From: an uncultured Collinsella sp.
GTDB taxonomy: Bacteria > Actinomycetota > Coriobacteriia > Coriobacteriales > Coriobacteriaceae
Assembly: GCA_900540855.1 (NCBI GenBank)
Contig: UQHK01000004.1
Span: forward strand, 1 to 64,000
Length of the DNA stretch: 64,000 bases
Reading direction: 5' to 3'
Part shown: positions 1 through 8,870 of the stretch, piece by piece
Position numbering within the stretch: position 1 is the stretch's first letter
Layout: the number at the start of each line of letters is the position of its first letter
Made by a program: the position numbers and the translations under genes
The notes under the pieces: model-generated
Databases searched by the model: none
The model's input: only the letters and a program-made list of their open reading frames with translations
What the model was told of the DNA's origin: nothing

Positions 1-586
1 TGAACTTCTCCACGTGCTGGTAGGGGCCGTAGTTGTTGGAGCAGTTGGAGATCGTTGTCCGTAGGCCGTAGGTGCGGGTCCAGGCGCGGACCAGCATGTC
101 GGAGGACGCCTTGGTGCTCGAGTACGGGCTGCTCGGGTGATACGGCGTCTCCTCGGTGAACTTCGCCGGGTCGTCGAGCGCAAGGTCGCCGTAGACCTCG
201 TCGGTGGAGACGTGGTGGTAGCGGACGCCGTATTTGCGGACGGCCTCCAGCAGGCGGAAGGTTCCCTCGACGTTGGTGCGCAGGAACGGCTCCGGATCGG
301 CGATGGAGTTGTCGTTGTGGGACTCCGCGGCATAGTGGACGATCGCGTCGTGGCCGGGGACGATCCTATCGAGCAGCTCCGCGTCGCAGATGTCGCCCAC
401 GACAAGCTCCACGCGGTCGGAGGGCAGCCCCGCGATGTTCTCGGGGTTGCCGGCGTAGGTCAGCTTGTCCAGGACGGTGACGTGGACGCCCGGGTGGTTG
501 TCGACCACGTAGTGCACGAAGTTGCTGCCGATGAAGCCGCAGCCGCCCGTGACGATGATGTTCTTAGGTTCAAAAATCTCAGACAT
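1..586 (-). CDS. rfbB: dTDP-glucose 4,6-dehydratase, 3' end cut by window edge
   Basis: Converts dTDP-glucose to dTDP-4-keto-6-deoxyglucose, the second step toward dTDP-L-rhamnose, in the cytoplasm. The 195 visible codons begin MSEIFEPKNIIVTGG, with the Rossmann motif GGCGFIGSNFV, then HYAAESHNDNSI, the STDEVYGD catalytic stretch and YSSTKAS, the Y-x-x-x-K of extended short-chain dehydrogenases. The C-terminal part lies beyond base 1. The ATG at 586 follows an AAAGGAG-type ribosome site. The gene is GC-rich, like rfbA at 1824-2723 and unlike the AT-rich genes between them, so the two were probably adjacent before an insertion. Identity is secure; the truncation is only the window edge. Confidence 0.95.
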   Translation of the reverse strand, partial: MSEIFEPKNIIVTGGCGFIGSNFVHYVVDNHPGVHVTVLDKLTYAGNPENIAGLPSDRVELVVGDICDAELLDRIVPGHDAIVHYAAESHNDNSIADPEPFLRTNVEGTFRLLEAVRKYGVRYHHVSTDEVYGDLALDDPAKFTEETPYHPSSPYSSTKASSDMLVRAWTRTYGLRTTISNCSNNYGPYQHVEKF

Positions 587-606
587 GAATCTCCTTTTTT
601 CGCCTA

Positions 607-1203
607 CTAGAGATGTAAGTACTTAAACATTTGAACATATGAGCCTTCAGCAGAATCAGAATCTTCTCCTGCAGGTTTGTTTCTTATGCCAAACTCTCTG
701 TATCCCATGCGACTATAGAACTCAATAAGACCAGGCTCATTGACAGAGTCCAGAAACACAAACCTTCCGCCAACAAGACGCTGTATGTCAGAAATAGACT
801 TTTCAACGAAAGCCATGAGTTCTTCACCGGTTACGCGACCTATACCTGAATCGCTTTTCCCAAATTGCGCCAACAGAACACAAGGCAAATCAAAACAACC
901 AGTTTCTGGTCTAAGTTCACCAAAAGAAGCCAACTTCTTGTGAGCTGTTTTTGAAACGACATTCTCAGGAATGGAGGCAATCTTTAGAGCAAGGGCATAA
1001 AAGCCAACTAAAGCGGCCGCATCTGTATCAAATACAAGATAAGAGGCACAGAAACCCCTCAGGTTAAAATCAAACGCGTTATAACGAACAAAATCCTCTA
1101 TATCCTTGTTACGTTCACAGCGAAAAGAGGAGAGAACGTCCGAAACCTCGTCCTCTCCTCGCGCATTAAGTAATTGGAGTAAAGAATACGATACAAGCGC
1201 CAT
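607..1203 (-). CDS. GNAT-family N-acetyltransferase, possible toxin
   Basis: A 198-residue protein with a GNAT-like second half: an acetyl-CoA loop candidate around QFGKSDSGIG, then FVFLDSVNEPGLIEFYSRMGY, the usual end of the fold. Its start lies 3 bases beyond the stop of a 61-residue gene (1206-1391), so the two are translationally linked. GNAT toxins of the TacT/AtaT type acetylate aminoacyl-tRNA and are encoded with a small antitoxin in this order. The partner here is not a recognisable ribbon-helix-helix antitoxin, so the toxin role is inference. Both genes are AT-rich and sit between the GC-rich rfbA and rfbB, which suggests acquisition. A housekeeping acetyltransferase remains possible. 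Confidence 0.7.
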   Translation of the reverse strand: MALVSYSLLQLLNARGEDEVSDVLSSFRCERNKDIEDFVRYNAFDFNLRGFCASYLVFDTDAAALVGFYALALKIASIPENVVSKTAHKKLASFGELRPETGCFDLPCVLLAQFGKSDSGIGRVTGEELMAFVEKSISDIQRLVGGRFVFLDSVNEPGLIEFYSRMGYREFGIRNKPAGEDSDSAEGSYVQMFKYLHL

Positions 1204-1205
1204 TT

Positions 1206-1391
1206 CTAGAAGCCCATCGATTTAAACAAAGAATCGATGGCCTTCTTCATGTCTGGCGTCAAAGACGGATCCGAAGGCGATGGCTTGAACTTCAAATCCT
1301 TGGTTACGCCTTCATCATATGCGTCGCACAACGCCTTTACGCCCTGAGGAGAGAGCATCCTAATCGGTGTTTTTAAACTTGAAGTAGCCAT
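1206..1391 (-). CDS. small protein upstream of GNAT gene, possible antitoxin
   Basis: Sixty-one residues beginning MATSSLKTPIRMLSPQG and rich in lysine and serine. The ATG at 1391 has a strong ribosome site (GAAGGAGGG) a few bases upstream. It ends 3 bases before the acetyltransferase at 607-1203, so one transcript is expected. No domain is recognised: it lacks an obvious ribbon-helix-helix pattern, but the charged, apparently helical C-terminus (PDMKKAIDSLFKSM) could wrap a partner. Position and size fit an antitoxin; function is inferred only from context. Confidence 0.55.
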   Translation of the reverse strand: MATSSLKTPIRMLSPQGVKALCDAYDEGVTKDLKFKPSPSDPSLTPDMKKAIDSLFKSMGF

Positions 1392-1489
1392 ATGCCCTCC
1401 TTCCCTTAAAAATATCTACTTAGATTATAACCGAAAATACGAACACATATTCGAATTGCCCGATTATCATGAAATTCTAACGCAGCTTC

Positions 1490-1786
1490 TTACTTCGCTT
1501 GCTGCTCAAGGCGCTTTACAAGCTGTTCCTCAGAATGGACAAACTCAAATGGTTCATACTCGCCATATGCGGAAGGACGACTGATGTTAATGAGCTGAAG
1601 GTCAGAGATGCCGAAACGATCCTCTATCCTTCGCATCATCTCGACAAGCTCCTGGCCCGGCTTAACGGCCATTACCAACGAACCTTGCTCAGAAAACCAC
1701 TTAGCAACCAGATAACGCATCAGCCAACTCGCCTCCCCAGTACGAAAGGGATGAGAGAAGGTCGACTGAAAGGCCATCACGCTCAA
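1490..1786 (-). CDS. hypothetical protein, possibly frameshifted at its 5' end
   Basis: A frame of 98 codons (TTG start; first ATG at 1777) whose body includes ASWLMRYLVAKWFSEQG and ELVEMMRRIEDRFG and looks like real protein. No good ribosome site precedes either start. In another frame an ATG at 1799, preceded by a well-spaced AAGGGG, opens a peptide starting MNDILERDGLSVDLLSS that stops at 1701. The simplest reading is one gene whose first ~20 codons lie in the second frame and the rest in the first, with a one-base slip around 1735-1755. No family is recognised. It follows rfbA (stop at 1824) by about 25 bases. Confidence 0.4.
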   Translation of the reverse strand: MSVMAFQSTFSHPFRTGEASWLMRYLVAKWFSEQGSLVMAVKPGQELVEMMRRIEDRFGISDLQLINISRPSAYGEYEPFEFVHSEEQLVKRLEQQAK

Positions 1787-1823
1787 GAATGTCGTTCATC
1801 TCTCATCCCCTTCCACCAGGCAA

Positions 1824-2723
1824 TTAGTACTCGCGCGGGCTGTTGACGATCTCGCCGGCGGCGACCTTCTTCAGGTGCTGGCCGTAGACCGACTTGCCGT
1901 AGGCCTTCGCGGCCTCCTCCAGCTCGGCGGTCGTGATCCAGCCGTTCTCCCAGGCGATCTCCTCGGGAACGGACACGGGAAGGTCCTGGGAGTGCTCGAC
2001 GGCGCGGACGAACTCCGCGGCCTCGTGCAGGCTCTCCATGGTGCCGGTGTCCAGCCACGCGTACCCGCGGCCCAGCGTCACCACGGAGAGCGTCCCCTCC
2101 TCCAGGTACATCCGGTTGAGGTCGGTGATCTCCAGTTCCCCGCGCGCGGACGGCTTGACCTCATGCGCCTTGGCGGCGACGTCGCCCGGGTAGAAGTACA
2201 GGCCGGTGACGGCGTAGGAGCTCTTGGGCTCGGCGGGCTTCTCCTCGATGGAGACGGCCCTCCCCTCGCCGTCGAACTCCACGACGCCGAAGCGCTCGGG
2301 GTCGTCCACGTGGTAGCCGAAGACCGTGGCCCTCCCCGACTCGGCGTTCTGGACGGCGCGCGTCAGGTGGCGCGACAGGCCGTTGCCGTAGAAGATGTTG
2401 TCGCCGAGCACCAGGGCGCACGGCTCGCCGGCGATGAACTCCTCGCCGATGGTGAAAGCCTGGGCCAGGCCGTCCGGCGAGGGCTGCTCGGCGTAGGAGA
2501 GGTTCACGCCGTAGCGCGAGCCGTCCCCGAGCAGGCGCTCGAAGTTGGGCAGGTCCGTCGGCGTGGAGATGACCAGGATGTCCCGGATGCCCGCCAGCAT
2601 GAGGGTGGACAGCGGGTAGTAGATCATGGGCTTGTCGTAGACCGGCAGCAGCTGCTTGGAGGTCACGAGCGTGAGCGGGTACAGGCGGGTGCCGGACCCG
2701 CCGGCGAGGATGATGCCTTTCAT
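1824..2723 (-). CDS. rfbA: glucose-1-phosphate thymidylyltransferase
   Basis: Makes dTDP-glucose from dTTP and glucose-1-phosphate, the first step of dTDP-rhamnose synthesis. The 299-residue product starts MKGIILAGGSGTRLYPLT, the nucleotide-binding signature, with DKPMIYYPL and GDNIFYG further on, and has the usual family length. A longer frame reaches 2762, but ATG 2723 is preferred: AGAGGA lies about 8 bases upstream and the family starts exactly here. It is GC-rich, in contrast to the divergent acyltransferase gene at 2828. Expected partners rfbC and rfbD are not in the window and may lie past rfbB. Confidence 0.95.
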   Translation of the reverse strand: MKGIILAGGSGTRLYPLTLVTSKQLLPVYDKPMIYYPLSTLMLAGIRDILVISTPTDLPNFERLLGDGSRYGVNLSYAEQPSPDGLAQAFTIGEEFIAGEPCALVLGDNIFYGNGLSRHLTRAVQNAESGRATVFGYHVDDPERFGVVEFDGEGRAVSIEEKPAEPKSSYAVTGLYFYPGDVAAKAHEVKPSARGELEITDLNRMYLEEGTLSVVTLGRGYAWLDTGTMESLHEAAEFVRAVEHSQDLPVSVPEEIAWENGWITTAELEEAAKAYGKSVYGQHLKKVAAGEIVNSPREY

Positions 2724-2827
2724 ATAATCCGTCCTCTGTAATCGAAAATAGTTATAAATCAAGCGGTTAGTAAGAGTTTGATATTCTTTAAGTTAAACCT
2801 TCTCAATATTAACGAAAGAAGCAATTG

Positions 2828-3856
2828 ATGAACAACCGCAAGGACACAACCCGTAGAGACGACATAACGAACGTGAGGGCCCTTGCAATATTCCTTGTAG
2901 TCCTAGGCCACAGCATTATTCTGTATTCAAGTGCGTGGGGATATTATCCAACTGAACAAAAATCAATTCTGTTGGATAATCTCAAATTCTTAATTAACGG
3001 AATCCAGATGCCCTTGTTCTTTTCGTTATCTGGCTTTTGTTTTTTATGGAGCTGGAATCGATCAAGCGATTTTATAAATCAGGTCATTAAAAAAGCTCAA
3101 CGCTTAATTATCCCCTATATCATGATTGGAATATGTTGGCTCTTCCCCATCAGGATGCTCGTTAAGTATCCCTATTACAATGGCCTAACTGTACCGCACA
3201 TCATCTTTAAATCAATTCTGTTGGGCGAAGACAACGGTCACCTTTGGTTTCTCCCGACTCTTTTTTTCATTACAGCAGCCACGTCGTGCATCTTTCAAAT
3301 ACTCGAAAAGAGCCCTCTAACAAGTTTTAAGGTTCCGATAGTTTTCGGCGCTTCAATTTATCTTTACCATTTTGGAATACCATCAGCGAACAGATATATC
3401 AATTTGGCAGAAGCAAATGCAATATGGTTTGCGCTTGGCCTAACAATCCACTACTTGGAAGCAAACAAATGGTTCGAGAGCTATAAAAGGCGTAAAAGCA
3501 TATCAATAGTCCTAATACTATTATTCCTTGTAAACTTACTAAAACAAGTGGTGCCCCCCATTGCTTCCACCGCCCTTACTTGCATGGCGCTTGCATCAAT
3601 TTATTGTGTCATCCCCCAAAAGGCAAACCTACTAACCGAAAAGATTAGCAAAAACAGTATGGGAATATATCTTTTTCATTCTCCACTGGTTTACATTTCT
3701 TTTACCTACTGGCCCAACATAGCCCCAATGGCGATGGCAGCAATTAACCTGATTGGATTTGGATCAGTCGCCTATATGTTGACGAATCTAATTCGAGCCA
3801 CAAATATGGGTTGGATAATCGGAGAAACGCCAAAGGCACCACACGATAAGAAATAG
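2828..3856 (+). CDS. membrane acyltransferase (acyltransferase 3 family)
   Basis: A 342-residue membrane protein with about ten hydrophobic segments. The N-terminal stretch NVRALAIFLVVLGHS is typical of acyltransferase-3 proteins (OafA, fucose O-acetylase, NodX types), with the conserved arginine and histidine in place. Such enzymes add acetyl or succinyl groups to sugars of surface polysaccharides from the membrane. ATG 2828 follows a GAAAGAAG ribosome site; a TTG directly before it at 2825 is an unlikely start. It is divergent from rfbA and convergent with the pyruvyl transferase pseudogene, so it is probably monocistronic. AT-rich composition matches the polysaccharide cluster. The sugar acceptor cannot be deduced. 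Confidence 0.85.
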   Translation: MNNRKDTTRRDDITNVRALAIFLVVLGHSIILYSSAWGYYPTEQKSILLDNLKFLINGIQMPLFFSLSGFCFLWSWNRSSDFINQVIKKAQRLIIPYIMIGICWLFPIRMLVKYPYYNGLTVPHIIFKSILLGEDNGHLWFLPTLFFITAATSCIFQILEKSPLTSFKVPIVFGASIYLYHFGIPSANRYINLAEANAIWFALGLTIHYLEANKWFESYKRRKSISIVLILLFLVNLLKQVVPPIASTALTCMALASIYCVIPQKANLLTEKISKNSMGIYLFHSPLVYISFTYWPNIAPMAMAAINLIGFGSVAYMLTNLIRATNMGWIIGETPKAPHDKK

Positions 3857-3881
3857 GGAAAGCAATAGCCAAGGAATACAG

Positions 3882-4913
3882 CTAATTAAACTGTTTCTTC
3901 CATTTATCGATGCTCGTCCAGGGAAGATTAATCTCAGTTTTAACGGGATGGTTTACCCAATCAGCTAATTTATGGAGATAACCGTCCTCGCGTTCAAGAA
4001 CGGGAAGTCCCGTGTCTTCACCGATTTGGCGGGCTCGATTATCAATTGCAATAATTAGAGAGCGATGTCCTCCATTTAAACAGCGGATGCCCGCATGGAG
4101 ACGCGTCCCCACATAATCAAACTCCTCGGTTTCAATTACACGATTAAGCTCTTCGATATTGGGGCCTATGACATTAAATTGCTTCAGATCGACTATTTGA
4201 TCAAGTCACCAATCAACATCATGGCTTCCTTGAATCCAAATCGTTACCTTTTCGTATTCCGACGACAGCAATTCCAGCATCTTACGGTCACGTTCCGCAT
4301 CGAAACAATAATCGGTAATTGACGTAACAACGTTTTTAGAACGCTTAGAGGATATCTCGAGTTGCCTAGATGGGGTTAACGACCACATGGTCGGACATGC
4401 GGTATTAAGAACATTCTCTATGCCAATAGAGTTAAGCCTCTTCTTAGTCATTTCATCTCGAACACTATGAAGATATTCATCGGATAGCAAGGTTTTATAG
4501 AACTTCTTTGTATAGGCGTCGATAGCATCGTCCACCCCAATATCAGACATGCCCACGCCGAACAAAACAACATTTCTATTATTGCCCAACCGCTTGGCAA
4601 GCGCCCATTGCTGCTGATCAGCCATATGCGTATACAGAATATTGGTGCCGCACAACAGCTTTACGTATTCAGGATACATTTCAAGCTCTTTGGAATAATA
4701 GTGCGTTGCCACATGGGGCAACGCACCGCCAAAGATTTGATCCGCGATACAGCCACAGGCATCCATGATCACATGGTCACCAGAGTTCTCGCTTCCCATA
4801 GCCGTATCCAAAAGGAGATAGCGTTCTTGCTTAACACCATCGGATTTTTCATCGTGCCTGCACGATGTCGCAGAGGCTTTAAGTAGCTGAGTCCATTGGT
4901 TAAAGCGCGCCAT
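3882..4913 (-). pseudogene. polysaccharide pyruvyl transferase, broken by in-frame TGA
   Basis: Family members transfer pyruvate from phosphoenolpyruvate to sugars of surface glycans as a ketal. The frame would encode 342 residues plus one internal stop. The N-terminal part has LLLDTAMGSENSGDHVIMDA; the C-terminal part has VGTRLHAGIRCL, the conserved Arg-x-His segment. Codon 4206-4208 is TGA (Trp-stop-Leu), and the reading frame continues without a shift to 3882, so a single base change separates it from an intact gene. The start ATG overlaps the stop of the glycosyltransferase at 4913-6478 by one base, showing an operon. It may be inactive, a sequencing error, or a phase of a recently decayed gene. 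Confidence 0.85.
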
Positions 4914-6478
4914 TAGTTTCTCCGAAATAAACGTTTGAGTAGAGCAACGTGACCGCCTTCGACGCCCGTCGAAGCAGAAGGCTGAAACGGTTCACAATAA
5001 TCATCAGATAGGTTAAAAACGGCAGACACGCTGCATGCGCCACTTACAACCGAACGAACAACAGGATGAGCGTTGCGAGAAGGCGAAAGACAGACTAGTT
5101 GGCTTAGCTCGGCGACACAAAGCGGATTCTTGCCGTCTTCCGCAAAAGAGTATATATGAATGCGAAGATAGGCCTCTTCATCATCATTTAAAAACAGCGG
5201 AACATGCCCCGCAAAAAGACCGTCCCTAGATTCAAGACTAATCCAGCGAATATCAGACTGATCAAGGGCACACCAAACTGCCGCGCGAACATCCACAGGC
5301 ATCAAAGACGACTCAAAACGCACAGTCAAATCAACAGAAGAAGCTTGAATGAGCGTTTGAGACATGGCAGACGATCGCAATCGAGCATCAGCGAGATGAT
5401 CGCTGAGCAAGAAGACCTTACTTAGTTCTTCGGTTTTTAGCACATTCCCGAAGGCGGACTTCCCGCTAACCAAGGATGGCTCTTCATTCAGATAACGTGT
5501 AAAGGCCTCGAAGAACATTTCATTTTCACGCTCAATCGACGTGCAGCTAAATCGATTAGGCGAATCGCATTTTGAGCCTGAAAGAGCCTCAAGAATAGAA
5601 GAAGCAATGCCACAAGCAGAGGGCTCAGCGAGGTGGATGGTGCCCTCCGGAAAGTCGAGTAGGTTATTCTCACGGTTTATTTCAATTACCGAGAGCTTCG
5701 ATGCAAGCATTTCGAAAGGCAGGCGAGAGGGATTAGTCACGCTCAACGATACGCCGGCAACACACTTGGCATAAAGCGAGGCGCATTCATCATCAGTCAA
5801 GATGCCGAGGCTGCGTACACGTGGATCACGAATGGGAGGCATTGCGTCTTCGCCGTATAAATATACGACAACTGCATCGTCGAGCTTGAGAAGCAATTTA
5901 ATTGCATCAAGCAACATGCCAGACAAACGCCGATCCTTATTGGATTGATAAATAGCACAGACGGCATACTCTCTGCTTAGATTTTGTTCCTGCGCAGTAT
6001 ATATATCGCTGACGCCAAAATCACAATATGGGACTTCATGCGAATAATAGGGTTCAACTTTTTTAGAAAGCCATCTGCCTATCGTTATGGGGTTTAGTTC
6101 ATAACGATAGCTTGCTTCGGCATTTAGATACATCTCCCCCATCGGATAGAACCAAGGTTCAAAATCCTGAATGAAGTAGAACTTATGGGCGCACATCTGC
6201 ATAGATGCAAAGTGCGCCGTATTCCAAGCGGTGGCGATTGCTGCAAAAAAATCCTCGGGCACACTCGGAGCCACAAGAACCTCTTTAGGCGAATAACCAA
6301 ACCAATCCTTTATTTCGGTCTGAACTCTATGAGCACTTTTGTATGCTTCACAGCCCGGCATAATGTAAAAGTAGTTCTCATATCCACGAGAATCTAGAAA
6401 GGAAGCCTTGCTGCAGATGGTTCGAAAGCCGCCAGAACCCTTTGCCGGCGGAGATATTATCCAGGCAATTTGTTTCAT
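4913..6478 (-). CDS. glycosyltransferase, WsaF/GT4-like
   Basis: A 521-residue protein. The first ~330 residues resemble WsaF-type rhamnosyltransferases: ISPPAKGSGGFRT at the N-terminus, YFIQDFEPWFYPMG in the middle, and VAGVSLSVTNPSRLPFEMLA, the nucleotide-sugar region with the conserved glutamate. The last ~190 residues are an extra domain without a recognised signature. WsaF proteins build rhamnan chains on surface glycans, which fits rfbA/rfbB nearby; donor and linkage are inference. It overlaps the next gene by one base and follows the 793-residue glycosyltransferase by 9 bases, in a leftward operon. Confidence 0.85.
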   Translation of the reverse strand: MKQIAWIISPPAKGSGGFRTICSKASFLDSRGYENYFYIMPGCEAYKSAHRVQTEIKDWFGYSPKEVLVAPSVPEDFFAAIATAWNTAHFASMQMCAHKFYFIQDFEPWFYPMGEMYLNAEASYRYELNPITIGRWLSKKVEPYYSHEVPYCDFGVSDIYTAQEQNLSREYAVCAIYQSNKDRRLSGMLLDAIKLLLKLDDAVVVYLYGEDAMPPIRDPRVRSLGILTDDECASLYAKCVAGVSLSVTNPSRLPFEMLASKLSVIEINRENNLLDFPEGTIHLAEPSACGIASSILEALSGSKCDSPNRFSCTSIERENEMFFEAFTRYLNEEPSLVSGKSAFGNVLKTEELSKVFLLSDHLADARLRSSAMSQTLIQASSVDLTVRFESSLMPVDVRAAVWCALDQSDIRWISLESRDGLFAGHVPLFLNDDEEAYLRIHIYSFAEDGKNPLCVAELSQLVCLSPSRNAHPVVRSVVSGACSVSAVFNLSDDYCEPFQPSASTGVEGGHVALLKRLFRRN

Positions 6479-6487
6479 TTAAAGCAC

Positions 6488-8869
6488 TCAAATCGCTTCG
6501 TAGTCAAAAGGATCGAACTTATATAACGCTGCGCGCTTGGGATCTCGAGAAAAGTTAACGGAGAACCATGGATCTCCCTCAGAGAAACGCTCGGACCAGT
6601 TATGCAACAATCGTGCCTTATCCTCAAAATGCTTATGAGAGCGAGATTTACTATCAAGGGATTTGTCAACACATGCCATATGGTAGAGACATGCCTCTGG
6701 TGTATAAATCACTTTTAACCCAGCTTGAGAAGACTTGAAGCAAATATCAACATCCGAATAGTCAAGAAGATACGACTCATCAAAACCACCCAAACGATTA
6801 AAATGTTCGCGTGAAATAGCTAAACAGACACCACTCACCGCCGATACATCCCTCACGGTCAATGGCAAATAGATATAACCAGGAGAAGAGCGATGAATGC
6901 CTTGCGATAGGTTGACGATTGATTCTCCAACATAAGACAGGCCTGCCTGCTGCACAATGCCGTCAAGATCGCACGTCATTGTTCCAACAACGCCAACATC
7001 CTCTCGTTGGGAAAAACCAACGAGAGTCTTTAGCCACAAGGAGTCTAGCGCCTGAATATCATCATGAACAAAGACGAGTTGCTCGCCATGCGCGGCAAGA
7101 GCACCGGCATTTCTCCATGCAGATATATTAAACGGGTCATCAAGCGCGTGAACGATATAGCGACAACGAAGTCCAGAGACCGATTGTTGAACAGCGGCTT
7201 CCGCATCCTGCGAGCACACGAAAACAACTTCAAGATCATCAAAATCGGTGTCATTGATTGAAGATACAAGAGTCGAAAGAACCGAAGAATTGCCGCGGGT
7301 GGTAACGATTAATGAACAGGACTCAGATGAAGAAACATCATAAATAGGGCTATATCTAAAAGCACGATTATGAGAGTTGACCACAGTCGCCTTGATACCG
7401 CATCTATCAAGGTGCTCCTGAACCGCTTTTATTCCAGCAAGGGTTGCATAGGGCTTACTATCGGAATTACCCGCAGTCGAATTCTCGCTTATTCTCCAGT
7501 GATACAAGATTTTAGGAACGTGATGGATCGTCCCACCAAGTTCGGCAATCTTCAGCACCATGGCATGGTCTTGGGCGCCATCCAACTCGCTGTTAGAAAG
7601 GTCAATTCTGTCTAAACATGCCCTTTTAACAGTAAGAAGGTGGCAAATATAATTGTTGTCACGAGCCATATCAAGACTAAAATCCGGCTTAAAAGTAGGA
7701 TGAGCCAAGGACCCGTCAGGCAATAGCTTATCTTCATCGCAATAAAGAAGATTGATTTCAGCATTTTGATTTAAAGCACAGGCGTACTCAAACAAGATAT
7801 TCGGTTCGAGAACATCATCATGATCGAAAAAGCAGAGGTAGTCTCCCTTGGCCATCTTGATTCCGACATTGGTGTTCTCAGTGATACCTAGATTGCCCTC
7901 AAGATTAGTCACTTTAATTCTAGAGTCTGCAGTCACATACTCGGAGACCAAGTCGCAAAGGCCCTCGTAATCTGGCGTAGAGTTAACCAGGATGAGTTCC
8001 CAATTCGAATACGTCTGAGCAATGACAGAATCAGCCATATCCCTGAAGAAATTCAAGGGAGTCTTATATAGAGGAACGATGATTGAAAACAAGGGCTGGT
8101 ATGCAAATTTTATTTGCGCTTGTACCCGCGAATCGGATCCAGTCAATCTGCGCCCAGAAAACCAGGACAAATAACGGGGTTGATCGAATGCGGACACATG
8201 GCTCCGATCGACCTCATCCAAAAGCTCCTTGAGCATATCTTTCTTTAGATTGACAAACGTATCCAGATGACCAGAAGCCCTGTGCATGCAAATGCACAGG
8301 CTATCCCCGACCTCAGGAATATGAAGCGAGAAATTTGTTAAACAAGGATTCGCATCGGCTATTAAGTTATTAAATAACAAAGATTCCCCAACAACGCAGG
8401 CTTCTTCATTAAAAGCGATAATACGATCACCCTCAAGGCAATCAGTACCCGAAAGAACACCTCTAACGATTACGCCATCAACGCAGGGAATAAAGCTCTC
8501 AATTTGGATAGAAGCGAGCGCATGCACGCCAGAACGGTCAATATTGCGAAATCGTCCACAATGCTCCGCGTGCAGCAAGCCGTTAACTTTCGACTCAATC
8601 GAAAACTTGCCAGGATTGATGCGACGCTGATAAATTATATTATCTCCGCTAAAGAAAGAAAGAGATTGGTCGACACCAAAATCGGCAAGGACAACAACAA
8701 ATTCAGTCTCAGAAAAAGGAATGATTCTTGCGGGCAGAATTTGCCCATTGGGTGATTGCGACTCAACAGCATCAGGAAAAACGGATGCGGCTTCATACAG
8801 TAGATATAGCTTGCCGTCGCCACGGCAATTTAGCTTATTGTTAAATTCGGTATTAAAAACTATGCCCAT
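6488..8869 (-). CDS. large two-domain family 2 glycosyltransferase
   Basis: A 793-residue cytoplasmic enzyme. Roughly 260 N-terminal residues form a beta-rich domain of unknown role. A first GT2 domain follows (FSIIVPLYKTPLNF, then LCFFDHDDVLEPN with the DxD-type metal site, and LYHWRIS), then a second GT2-like domain (SLIVTTRGNSSVLS, FVHDDIQALDS, GGFDESYLLDYSDVD). This layout matches RgpF-like rhamnan polymerising enzymes and resembles the gene at 34427-36913. ATG 8869 is preferred: the upstream stop is one base away (TGATATG) and GGAAAG lies about 10 bases before. A TTG at 8890 would overlap the upstream gene by 20 bases. Confidence 0.9.
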   Translation of the reverse strand: MGIVFNTEFNNKLNCRGDGKLYLLYEAASVFPDAVESQSPNGQILPARIIPFSETEFVVVLADFGVDQSLSFFSGDNIIYQRRINPGKFSIESKVNGLLHAEHCGRFRNIDRSGVHALASIQIESFIPCVDGVIVRGVLSGTDCLEGDRIIAFNEEACVVGESLLFNNLIADANPCLTNFSLHIPEVGDSLCICMHRASGHLDTFVNLKKDMLKELLDEVDRSHVSAFDQPRYLSWFSGRRLTGSDSRVQAQIKFAYQPLFSIIVPLYKTPLNFFRDMADSVIAQTYSNWELILVNSTPDYEGLCDLVSEYVTADSRIKVTNLEGNLGITENTNVGIKMAKGDYLCFFDHDDVLEPNILFEYACALNQNAEINLLYCDEDKLLPDGSLAHPTFKPDFSLDMARDNNYICHLLTVKRACLDRIDLSNSELDGAQDHAMVLKIAELGGTIHHVPKILYHWRISENSTAGNSDSKPYATLAGIKAVQEHLDRCGIKATVVNSHNRAFRYSPIYDVSSSESCSLIVTTRGNSSVLSTLVSSINDTDFDDLEVVFVCSQDAEAAVQQSVSGLRCRYIVHALDDPFNISAWRNAGALAAHGEQLVFVHDDIQALDSLWLKTLVGFSQREDVGVVGTMTCDLDGIVQQAGLSYVGESIVNLSQGIHRSSPGYIYLPLTVRDVSAVSGVCLAISREHFNRLGGFDESYLLDYSDVDICFKSSQAGLKVIYTPEACLYHMACVDKSLDSKSRSHKHFEDKARLLHNWSERFSEGDPWFSVNFSRDPKRAALYKFDPFDYEAI

Positions 8870-8870
8870 A

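Noticed and set aside
4206..4208. TGA read as selenocysteine
   Set aside because: No hairpin of the SECIS type was noticed after it, and the family has no known selenocysteine here; a nonsense mutation is simpler.
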